IMG/VR virus record: IMGVR_UViG_3300010318_000073
Span: 1-21,370 of that record
DNA: 21,370 bases
Origin: a virus
Reading direction: 5' to 3' (one strand)
The position numbers were made by a program, and so were the translations under genes. The notes beneath the pieces are model-generated. The model ran no database searches. It saw only the letters and a program-made list of their open reading frames with translations, and was not told the origin of the DNA. This document shows positions 15,642-21,195 of the stretch, in pieces. The number at the start of each line of letters is the position of its first letter. Positions within the stretch are counted from its first letter, which is position 1.

Positions 15642-16192
15642 AACAAATGATGAGAACATATACAACCGCAGACGGAAAAACAATCACAACTGACAAAGCA
15701 AAGTTCTTTATTAATAGAGAAGTTGAAAAGACTCCTATGTTTGGTAAGATGACTTTGTTTGTATGTGGTATACAAGATTTAGACAAAACAATTCAACACG
15801 CAAATAATAATGATATTAAACATATCTACTTAGGTACAGGTACAACATTTCTTCCTGAAAGTGATAAAGATTGGGACGAGTGGGACAAATATATATCAGG
15901 ACTGCTTGATGCAGATTTTTGGGTAACACTTGACTTTGACTTAATGACATACGGCGATGGTGTGTTAGAATGTGCTTGGGTTGAATATAGAAGGTTTATT
16001 CCTATGATGAGTTTAAAACTTGGCTATTGGAAACAATGGAATTTGAATAACCATAATGCAACTGTTAAATTTGACGATGTTGATTTTAACAAAACAAATC
16101 CGGGTGTTTGGTGTGTTCCGTTAGAGGAGTGTATTAGTAGAGAACACTTTTCTGATTGGGACAAATACGTGGGTGATACTTTTATTGAATAG
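15638..16192 (+). CDS. Hypothetical phage protein, 184 aa
   Basis: The ATG at 15638 overlaps the preceding stop by 4 bases, with GGAG at about 15626 as ribosome site. The protein shows alternating strand and helix: FVCGIQDLDKTIQHA, then HIYLGTGTTFLPE, then DADFWVTLDFDLM. These suggest a small alpha/beta fold with conserved-looking acidic residues. A C-terminal part follows, with LGYWKQWNLN, DDVDFNKTNPGVWC and a final charged stretch. Comparable proteins are carried by many marine T4-like phages without known function. It closes the coupled block that began at 12135. I cannot assign a reaction. Confidence 0.65.
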   Translation: MKQMMRTYTTADGKTITTDKAKFFINREVEKTPMFGKMTLFVCGIQDLDKTIQHANNNDIKHIYLGTGTTFLPESDKDWDEWDKYISGLLDADFWVTLDFDLMTYGDGVLECAWVEYRRFIPMMSLKLGYWKQWNLNNHNATVKFDDVDFNKTNPGVWCVPLEECISREHFSDWDKYVGDTFIE

Positions 16193-16200
16193 GGGGAACA

Positions 16201-16365
16201 ATGACAACTGATCTACACCGTAAGCACAAAGAACTAAAAAGAGAAGTTCGAGAAGCAGAGAAGGTAAGAAACCATATGAGAGATTGGCAATCTAAGGAAG
16301 AATTAAAAAACCTTAAGAAAGAAAAGTTAAAGGTAAAAGATAGATTATTAAAACAAAAATCTTGA
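16201..16365 (+). CDS. DUF465/YdcH-like small coiled-coil protein, 54 aa
   Basis: The ATG at 16201 follows a strong GGGGG-type ribosome site. The peptide is a helical hairpin: HRKHKELKREVREAE, a polar turn, then EELKNLKKEKLKVKDRLL. The His/Leu spacing of the first helix and the LKKEKLxxKD pattern of the second match the DUF465 (YdcH) family, common in proteobacteria. The stop codon TGA at 16363-16365 forms part of the -35 hexamer of the next promoter. The function of the family is not defined. The family call comes from the pattern alone. Confidence 0.6.
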   Translation: MTTDLHRKHKELKREVREAEKVRNHMRDWQSKEELKNLKKEKLKVKDRLLKQKS

Positions 16366-16390
16366 CATTTGCCTAAATACGATGTATAAT
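16362..16390 (+). promoter_or_regulatory. Consensus sigma70 promoter with embedded CTAAATA, upstream of lipoprotein gene
   Basis: TTGACA (16362-16367), a 17-base spacer and TATAAT (16385-16390) match the sigma70 consensus at every position. CTAAATA (16373-16379) lies in the spacer. The lipoprotein ATG is 20 bases downstream, with AAGG as ribosome site. Strong expression by unmodified host polymerase is expected. Confidence 0.88.
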
Positions 16391-16409
16391 AAAGTAACGA
16401 AGGTAATAT

Positions 16410-16607
16410 ATGAAGAACACGATATTAGTAATAGCATTAGGATTGTTAATGACTGCTTGTAGTGGACACATTAAATATCCTCAATTAAGTTTTGGTAAGA
16501 AATGTGCCGAAACAAATAAAGATCAGATAGCATATAGTTATGTATGGATATATGATAAAGATGTGGGTTTAAAAGCCGACAAAGAAACTTGTGATAAAAT
16601 AAGATAA
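16410..16607 (+). CDS. Small predicted lipoprotein, 65 aa
   Basis: The product has a type II signal peptide: MKNT, a hydrophobic core ILVIALGLLM, then the lipobox MTAC with Cys17 as the lipidated residue. The mature part is 49 residues, with two further cysteines (C32 and C61) that could form a disulfide in the periplasm. Ser at +2 favours the outer membrane by the E. coli rule. It sits directly behind a consensus promoter, which suggests early and strong expression. Early phage lipoproteins can block superinfection (as T5 Llp does), while late ones may be outer spanins. No Rz-like inner spanin is nearby, so exclusion or envelope change seems likelier. That is inference. Confidence 0.72.
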   Translation: MKNTILVIALGLLMTACSGHIKYPQLSFGKKCAETNKDQIAYSYVWIYDKDVGLKADKETCDKIR

Positions 16608-16618
16608 ATGAGTAAACA

Positions 16619-17080
16619 ATGGGACAATACTATAACGATATGATGAATGATATGAGACAACAGGCTGTAGAACAGGCTCAAGTTAGACAAAAAGAAAGTG
16701 CAAGTAAAATGATATGGGTAACTTTTAAAAAAGAAGGTATCCATAAATATCCTGCGGCACTAGAGGATCCTAACCTAGCAACAGGTGACGAGTACGATGT
16801 ATCGTTTTTAGGTTATCCACATAGACATATTTTCCACTTCAAAGTTTGGATTGACGTATTTCATAACGATAGAGATATTGAATTTATTCAATTTAAACGT
16901 TGGTTAGAAAAACTTTACAGTGAAAAAACACTAGAGTTAGATTATAAGTCTTGCGAAATGATGAGCGATGACTTGTTTAGTAAAATCCAAGAACGATACC
17001 CCGAGCGTTCTATATGGATTGAAGTAAGTGAAGATGGGGAAAATGGTTCGTTTATCAAATACAATTATACTAGACAATAA
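16619..17080 (+). CDS. Conserved-type phage protein, 153 aa, unknown function
   Basis: The start at 16619 is 11 bases after the lipoprotein stop; an earlier ATG at 16608 is out of frame and ends at once. After a Gln/Met-rich helical N-terminus (about 1-30) comes a compact domain: KMIWVTFKKEGIHKYP, then FLGYPHRHIFHFKVWIDVFHNDRDIEF, then FIQFKRWLEKLY and SIWIEVSEDGENG. The cluster of His residues in the strand pair is conspicuous, but I know of no matching catalytic site. The domain looks like those in hypothetical proteins of cyanophages. No signal peptide or membrane segment is present. It probably shares the promoter at 16362. Confidence 0.68.
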   Translation: MGQYYNDMMNDMRQQAVEQAQVRQKESASKMIWVTFKKEGIHKYPAALEDPNLATGDEYDVSFLGYPHRHIFHFKVWIDVFHNDRDIEFIQFKRWLEKLYSEKTLELDYKSCEMMSDDLFSKIQERYPERSIWIEVSEDGENGSFIKYNYTRQ

Positions 17081-17091
17081 GGAAACATAAA

Positions 17092-17292
17092 ATGCAACCG
17101 CACATGGAAGAAATCTTTAATAAGATTGATGTATACCGTACATTCTGTGTTGAGAATGGATACCCATTCAATGAAGCCGATATTGGCAGAAACAATAGCC
17201 CATGGGGGCATATGCAAAAAAGCATTGCCAATGAGAGACGTCCATATAATCAATGGATTCGTGACGGGAAGTCTATGCGTAAACGAAAATAG
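17092..17292 (+). CDS. Small hypothetical protein, 66 aa
   Basis: The ATG at 17092 has AAGGA 9 bases upstream. The peptide is basic and soluble, with FNKIDVYRTFCVENGYPFNEADIG, then NNSPWGHMQ and a C-terminus of NQWIRDGKSMRKRK. The YPF turn between two helices and the conserved-looking PWGHM suggest a small fold. I recognise no function. The basic tail could bind nucleic acid, but nothing proves it. A 3-base gap separates it from the ATG at 17296, and 15 bases separate it from the start preferred for the next gene. Confidence 0.6.
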   Translation: MQPHMEEIFNKIDVYRTFCVENGYPFNEADIGRNNSPWGHMQKSIANERRPYNQWIRDGKSMRKRK

Positions 17293-17307
17293 ATAATGGA
17301 AGTAGTT

Positions 17308-17682
17308 ATGAAACAATGGATGATAAATGCGGCAACAATCTTATTCGATGATACAAAGAACGATTTAAGAGCATTACCAAAAACTGTAAGATTACAACTT
17401 TTAACTATATTAAGTTTTGTTTGGTCAACTGCATTTACTTTATATATTTGGGGAGTACTACATACAAATATTTGGACAGGACTTGTTATAGGACATATAG
17501 CAGTTATTATGGCAATGTATTATACATTTAAACAATTTCATAATGTAAAAGAATATAAATTTAAATTTGGATCATATCATTCAGTTGGAAGATCAAGAGG
17601 CTTTATGATTGGTAGAGATAAAAAAGGCAACCCCTTCAAAGTATATTTTGATAAAAATGATCCGGGTGGTGAACATGACTAA
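17308..17682 (+). CDS. Membrane-anchored small protein, 124 aa
   Basis: Two starts are possible. ATG 17296 has no ribosome site. ATG 17308 has GGAAG at 17298-17302, so it is preferred, giving 124 residues. A 35-residue soluble N-terminus (with TKNDLRALPKTVRL) is followed by two hydrophobic helices near residues 34-53 and 58-76. A soluble C-terminus of about 45 residues is Gly/Lys-rich and strand-like (KFKFGSYHS, SRGFMIGRDKKGNPFKVYF). The topology would be two inner-membrane helices with both ends in the cytoplasm. I recognise no family. Confidence 0.6.
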   Translation: MKQWMINAATILFDDTKNDLRALPKTVRLQLLTILSFVWSTAFTLYIWGVLHTNIWTGLVIGHIAVIMAMYYTFKQFHNVKEYKFKFGSYHSVGRSRGFMIGRDKKGNPFKVYFDKNDPGGEHD

Positions 17683-17691
17683 GGAAAAGAA

Positions 17692-18786
17692 ATGAAAACA
17701 ATTTACATAGTTGATTTAGAGCCAGTAGAGACTCGGTATACTGCACAGTGGAAAAAGTATCTCCCAGAGCAGTTACGAAACTACTTAGGTGAGGAAAATT
17801 ATAATGTGCAAGTAATTAGTGGTGGGGAAGTTCCACACACTACAACGCCAGGCGCCTTTCTCAACTTTGCAGGAACTAATAGTTACAAAAGCCAACAGAT
17901 GTTAGAAATTGCTGAACTTGTTGCAAGTGGCAAAGTTAAAGATGGCGATTACTTTTTATATACAGATGCTTGGAATCCTACAGTAATTCAGTTAAAGTAT
18001 ATGGCTGAACTGTTAGGTATTAATATTAAAATAGGTGGTATGTGGCACGCCGGTAGTTATGATCCTGCAGACTTTTTAGGAAGAATGATTGGTGCTAAAC
18101 CTTGGGTACGTTACGCAGAAGCAAGTATGTTTGAATGTTTTGATCATAACTTCTATGCAACAAGATTCCATGTAAATTTATTTGCTCAAAGTTTTCTAAA
18201 TACTACAGAAGACATTGAAAAGAATTTAGCAAGTGGTCAAATGCAAATTGTTGGGTGGCCTATGGAATACTTAACACACACATTGGCTCCATATAAAGAA
18301 AAAGAAAAAGAAAACATTATTCTTTTCCCACACAGAATTGCACCAGAGAAACAACCTGATATTTTTAACGACTTAAAAGAACTGTTACCTGAATATGAAT
18401 TTATTGTATGTCAAGATAAGCAACTAACTAAAGATGAATACCACGAATTACTTGGTAAGTCCAAAATTGTGTTTAGTGCTAACTTACAAGAAACATTAGG
18501 TATTGGTGCATATGAAGGAAGTTTAGTAGGTGCATTACCTTTAGTACCTGATAGATTAAGTTACTATGAAATGTATACAGATGATTTTAAATACCCAAAT
18601 GAATGTACAGTTAATCATAGTGCGTTCCAAGAGAACTCAAAAGTTGTTGTAGACAAAATCAAAGATATGATTGAAAACTATAACGAATACAAATTAAAGA
18701 ATACACAACTACAATTAAATTTAGATGCATTCTTTAATGGAAGTAAATTGTATCAAGCAATTAAGGATAGTGTAGATGCAGTTTAA
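17692..18786 (+). CDS. GT-B fold glycosyltransferase
   Basis: The 364-aa protein has two Rossmann-like halves. The N-terminal half includes YFLYTDAWNP and a GGMWHAGSYDP segment that may bind the acceptor. The C-terminal half has the GT4-like elements: ILFPHRIAPEKQPDIF (about 210-225, basic donor-phosphate site), LLPEYEFIV, the strand IVFSANLQE and the E267-x7-E275 motif (ETLGIGAYEGSLVGALPLVPD), which contacts the nucleotide-sugar donor. AAGGAA gives the ribosome site. T4-like phages use such enzymes to glycosylate modified DNA bases or surface structures. The nearby base-modification genes make DNA an attractive target, but the acceptor is not shown by sequence. Confidence 0.8.
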   Translation: MKTIYIVDLEPVETRYTAQWKKYLPEQLRNYLGEENYNVQVISGGEVPHTTTPGAFLNFAGTNSYKSQQMLEIAELVASGKVKDGDYFLYTDAWNPTVIQLKYMAELLGINIKIGGMWHAGSYDPADFLGRMIGAKPWVRYAEASMFECFDHNFYATRFHVNLFAQSFLNTTEDIEKNLASGQMQIVGWPMEYLTHTLAPYKEKEKENIILFPHRIAPEKQPDIFNDLKELLPEYEFIVCQDKQLTKDEYHELLGKSKIVFSANLQETLGIGAYEGSLVGALPLVPDRLSYYEMYTDDFKYPNECTVNHSAFQENSKVVVDKIKDMIENYNEYKLKNTQLQLNLDAFFNGSKLYQAIKDSVDAV

Positions 18787-19138
18787 TGAAGTACCTTGGA
18801 AAGACGTTATTATAGATACTAGAGATTATACAGTATTTAAAGACGGCTTTCCGGTTACAGAAGGACACATACTATTTGTTCCTAAAGAAGAAACTTGGGA
18901 CAAGTTAGAAAAGTGTTATAAAGCCGCCTATGGATGGGGTTATGATTGGGTGCAAAAAGGATACTGTGATGCATTTAACATTGGACAAAATGTTGGTGCT
19001 CAAGCAGGGCAAACTGTTATGTATCCACACGTTCATTTAATTCCACGTCGTAACGGAGATATGGAAGATCCAAGGGGCGGAGTAAGACACGTTATCCCAG
19101 AAAAAGGAAACTATAAAAAGGAAAAAACAAATGGCTGA
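18776..19138 (+). CDS. HIT (Fhit-type) nucleotide hydrolase-like protein
   Basis: The 120-aa protein has FPVTEGHILFVPK (about 25-37), the HIT substrate strand, then AGQTVMYPHVHLIPRRNGD (77-95). This parallels the Fhit signature GQTV followed by HVHVH and LPR. The catalytic His and the last His are retained (H85, H87), but the first His of the triad is Tyr83 and a Pro follows it. HIT enzymes hydrolyse dinucleoside polyphosphates or nucleoside phosphoramidates, so cleaving Ap3A/Ap4A-like alarmones or adenylylated intermediates is plausible. The start overlaps the glycosyltransferase by 11 bases, with AAGGA upstream. The stop overlaps the next start by 8 bases. Confidence 0.83.
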   Translation: MQFNEVPWKDVIIDTRDYTVFKDGFPVTEGHILFVPKEETWDKLEKCYKAAYGWGYDWVQKGYCDAFNIGQNVGAQAGQTVMYPHVHLIPRRNGDMEDPRGGVRHVIPEKGNYKKEKTNG

Positions 19139-19340
19139 GTATAATAGAGAAAATGTAATCGCGGCTGTTCGTGAACACGCAAAAGGACACATTGCCAAAC
19201 ACGCAATGAATGTTGAGGTATATCTTAAAAATGCCGCAGGTGTTGGTGAACATCCTGATATTCTAGAAGCGATTGAAAAAGAACTAGAAGTGATTGCAAA
19301 ATATCATGATCAACTCGAAGTTCTTGACAAATACTTCTAA
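19131..19340 (+). CDS. Small helical hypothetical protein, 69 aa
   Basis: The ATG at 19131 overlaps the HIT gene and has AAGGA near 19116. The protein is a helical bundle type: YNRENVIAAVREHAKGHIAKHAMNVEVYL, then an AGVGEHPDI turn, then LEAIEKELEVIAKYHDQLEVLDKYF. Close relatives of this His/Glu-rich hairpin are, in my recollection, widespread in marine T4-like phages next to other small genes. The function is unknown. Its last codons contain the -35 of the folE promoter (TTGACA at 19324). Confidence 0.68.
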   Translation: MAEYNRENVIAAVREHAKGHIAKHAMNVEVYLKNAAGVGEHPDILEAIEKELEVIAKYHDQLEVLDKYF

Positions 19341-19353
19341 TAGATTGTATATT
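19324..19353 (+). promoter_or_regulatory. Sigma70-type promoter for folE
   Basis: TTGACA (19324-19329), an 18-base spacer and TATATT (19348-19353) form a good host-type promoter. The -35 lies in the preceding coding end. The predicted start site would be near 19360, leaving a leader of about 35 bases before the FolE ATG. Confidence 0.68.
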
Positions 19354-19360
19354 AAATTAA

Positions 19361-19376
19361 ACACGTCTCGCCGTGT
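19361..19376 (+). other. Short hairpin at 5' end of the folE leader
   Basis: ACACG (19361-19365), loop TCTCGC and CGTGT (19372-19376) can pair as a 5-base stem. No T-run follows, so it is not a terminator. It would sit at the very start of the folE transcript and might protect the 5' end. It could also be chance. Confidence 0.35.
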
Positions 19377-19393
19377 ATAACTAGGAGAATGAA

Positions 19394-20080
19394 ATGAGTA
19401 TTAGTGAAGAAATTAAAAAACGTATTAAAGATGATAACGGTCGATATTGGGCCGGAGACAACATTAGTAAATATTTAGAGCAGGGCGACAAAGATAAACT
19501 TATCGAAGAACTTGCTCCTAAATTTCACGACATTTTACAGTCGTTAGTAATTGACACAGACAATGACCCAAACAGTAGAGATACTGGTAGACGGTTAGCA
19601 AAGATGTACATCAATGAATTGATGTCTGGTCGTTACAATCCAAAACCAAATGCAACTGCATTTCCACAAGAACTTACAGACGCTTACACAGGAATATTAG
19701 TAGTTCGTAGTGAACTTAAAAGTGTATGTAGTCATCATCACCAACCAGTAAGTGGTGTAGCATATATTGGTATACTTGCGGCACATAAACTTATTGGACT
19801 TAGCAAGTACACTCGTATTGCTCAATGGTGTGCAAGACGTGGTACACTACAAGAAGAACTATGTAATGATATTGCAAGAGAAATTATGAATGCAACTGGT
19901 TCTAATGATGTAGGCGTTTATATTCAAGCAACACACGGTTGTTGTGAGAATAGAGGTATTATGGCTCACAGTAGTTTAACACAAACAACTGTACTAAAAG
20001 GTGCTTTTAAAGATGACCATGGTACTAAAAAAGAATTTTTCGATAACATTAAATTACAACAAGAATTTGCTCCAAGGTAA
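19394..20080 (+). CDS. folE: GTP cyclohydrolase I (FolE type)
   Basis: The 228-aa protein is close in length to E. coli FolE (222 aa) and carries its signatures. DPNSRDTGRRLAKMY (58-72) parallels the TPKRVAKMY region. VC112SHHHQPVSGVAYIGI has the first zinc Cys and H115. LIGLSKYTRIAQWCARR (133-149) matches the family block, and H181GC183CENRGIMAHSS holds the last zinc Cys and the RG loop. It converts GTP to dihydroneopterin triphosphate, the entry to folate/biopterin and also to preQ0. In a phage carrying a DpdA-like gene, feeding 7-deazaguanine synthesis is attractive, but folate supply for nucleotide synthesis is equally possible. A dedicated promoter and TAGGAG ribosome site precede it. 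Confidence 0.94.
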   Translation: MSISEEIKKRIKDDNGRYWAGDNISKYLEQGDKDKLIEELAPKFHDILQSLVIDTDNDPNSRDTGRRLAKMYINELMSGRYNPKPNATAFPQELTDAYTGILVVRSELKSVCSHHHQPVSGVAYIGILAAHKLIGLSKYTRIAQWCARRGTLQEELCNDIAREIMNATGSNDVGVYIQATHGCCENRGIMAHSSLTQTTVLKGAFKDDHGTKKEFFDNIKLQQEFAPR

Positions 20081-20081
20081 A

Positions 20082-20393
20082 ATGTATAGACCACTACCAG
20101 ACGGATTAACAATTAAAGAATCGAACGTACAAGGACTAGGTCTCTTTGCAACAAAAGATTTTGAGTCTGATAACGTATTAGGTATAGTTCATATTATGAA
20201 TAAGAACTTTCCGCATGGTGCTATACGAACTGCCTTAGGTGCTTTTTACAATCACTCTAATGATCCTAATTGTAAAAATGTTAAAGGATTTTGGCATCAA
20301 ATACCAGTTTGCTATTTGATAACAATTAAACCAATAAAAGCAGGAGAGGAGTTAACTGCAAAGTACACATTGTACAATGACTTCGATGACTAA
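20082..20393 (+). CDS. SET-domain protein (putative lysine methyltransferase)
   Basis: The start is ATG 20082, one base after the FolE stop; the in-frame ATG at 20001 lies inside folE and is rejected. The 103-aa product is a minimal SET fold. QGLGLFATKDF (17-27) gives the N-terminal strands. GAFYNHSNDPNC (53-64) carries the NHSxxPN pseudoknot motif that binds AdoMet, and ITIKPIKAGEELTAKY (80-95) gives GEEL and the catalytic-type Tyr95. Pre-SET and post-SET cysteine regions are absent. SET enzymes methylate lysines on proteins. A phage copy could act on a host protein or phage virion protein. It is coupled to folE, with AAGG as ribosome site. Confidence 0.82.
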   Translation: MYRPLPDGLTIKESNVQGLGLFATKDFESDNVLGIVHIMNKNFPHGAIRTALGAFYNHSNDPNCKNVKGFWHQIPVCYLITIKPIKAGEELTAKYTLYNDFDD

Positions 20394-20556
20394 AGAGATA
20401 GAAACAAAACCAAAGCCATCGCCTGATACTTTACATATCTATTCAGATGGATCTGTACTAAATGAAAAAGACCATAACTGGTTACAGATGCATATGAAAA
20501 GACAAAGACAGGCTAGGCAAACACAATCTAAGAAAAGAAAACCAATTAAGAAATAA
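20377..20556 (+). CDS. Small basic protein, 59 aa
   Basis: The frame starts at ATG 20377 inside the SET gene (17-base overlap) and ends at TAA 20554-20556. It has an acidic/Pro-rich N-terminus (EIETKPKPSPD), IYSDGSVLNEKDHNW in the middle, and a strongly basic tail (MKRQRQARQTQ, then SKKRKPIKK) that could bind nucleic acid. GAGGAG near 20345 is too far to be its ribosome site, so translation probably depends on coupling. I recognise no family. It fills the interval with no competing frame. Confidence 0.5.
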   Translation: MTSMTKEIETKPKPSPDTLHIYSDGSVLNEKDHNWLQMHMKRQRQARQTQSKKRKPIKK

Positions 20557-20690
20557 TGGAATTAGTTGGATTATTTTTTATAGGAGTTCCTGTTTCTATT
20601 GGTGTGATGTGGTTAATAATAACTGCTATAGAAAAAACAGAAAATGAACGAGACGAAGATAGAACCGATAACAGAAAAACTAGACGATAA
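20556..20690 (+). CDS. Single-helix small membrane protein, 44 aa
   Basis: The start ATG 20556 overlaps the preceding TAA by one base (TAATG). Residues 2-25 form one hydrophobic helix (LVGLFFIGVPVSIGVMWLIITA), followed by a charged tail (EKTENERDEDRTDNRKTRR). This suits an inner-membrane anchor with a cytoplasmic tail. It overlaps the next gene by 47 bases, which is long even here. It could be read-through of a larger arrangement, and its expression is not certain. Confidence 0.45.
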   Translation: MELVGLFFIGVPVSIGVMWLIITAIEKTENERDEDRTDNRKTRR

Positions 20691-20973
20691 GATTGCTAAA
20701 CTAAACAGTAGTCGTGTCTATAAAAAAGTAACACCTAAGGGTGATTTAAGTTGGTATATTAAATGGGTAGCAACTGTTTTTATTTTAGTTGCCGCGGCTT
20801 GTAGAAGTGTAGAAGAAGTTCCAAGAATGTATGACGTTGTTTTTACGTTAATTGGAACTATGGGATGGTTTGCAGTAGGCTTGTTATGGCACGATAGAGC
20901 ATTAGTATTTTTAAATGGTGCTATCATAACACTATTGTTTGGTTCAATTTTAAGACACATATTTGGAGGCTAA
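20644..20973 (+). CDS. Membrane protein, 109 aa, paralogue of the gene at 7831
   Basis: A 35-residue soluble N-terminus (KIEPITEKLDDKIAKLNSSR) is followed by three hydrophobic segments near residues 38-56, 62-80 and 86-105. The join GLLWHDRALVFLN between helices two and three matches GILWKERSLIVLN in the 81-aa protein at 7831, and the first helices agree in pattern. The main difference is the longer N-terminus here. The start at 20644 lies within the preceding small frame and has only a weak ribosome site. The function is unknown. Confidence 0.68.
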   Translation: MNETKIEPITEKLDDKIAKLNSSRVYKKVTPKGDLSWYIKWVATVFILVAAACRSVEEVPRMYDVVFTLIGTMGWFAVGLLWHDRALVFLNGAIITLLFGSILRHIFGG

Positions 20974-21195
20974 ATGCCAATACCAGAAAGAGTTTACGTT
21001 CCAATGAACGACAACGAATCCTCAGGGATCACACCTGCCGGCAAAGATCCAGGCAAGGGCCATTTTTATGTCAGTTTGGTCAAAAGTGTAATAAGAATCG
21101 GTGCAGGAGTATCACTCCTCTTTGGATCACTATTATTGGCAGGTGTGCTTTTTATTCTAGCAGAAATACTTGGTGTATTGGAAGAGATCGTATGA
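20974..21195 (+). CDS. Single-helix membrane protein, 73 aa
   Basis: The ATG at 20974 directly follows the preceding stop and has a strong GGAGG at about 20965. The first 30 residues are polar with Gly/Pro (MPIPERVYVPMNDNESSG). A strongly hydrophobic segment runs from about residue 36 to 70 (IRIGAGVSLLFGSLLLAGVLFILAEILGVL), long enough for one or two helices, and the protein ends in EEIV. The stop overlaps the next start (ATGA). I recognise no family. Confidence 0.6.
   Translation: MPIPERVYVPMNDNESSGITPAGKDPGKGHFYVSLVKSVIRIGAGVSLLFGSLLLAGVLFILAEILGVLEEIV

Noticed and set aside
16608-16643. ATG at 16608 after the lipoprotein gene.
   Set aside because: It ends after 11 codons; the ATG at 16619 in another frame opens the real gene.
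19361-19376. Hairpin before folE as a rho-independent terminator.
   Set aside because: The stem is only 5 bases and no T-run follows; it lies downstream of a good promoter.
20001-20081. Upstream extension of the SET gene to the ATG at 20001.
   Set aside because: It would overlap folE by 80 bases and add residues with no SET similarity; ATG 20082 directly follows the folE stop with a ribosome site.
1021-20960. Many open frames of 60-126 codons on the minus strand.
   Set aside because: All lie opposite clearly coding plus-strand genes, are rich in Phe, Ser, Leu and Ile as expected for antisense of A-rich coding DNA, and lack ribosome sites and family motifs.
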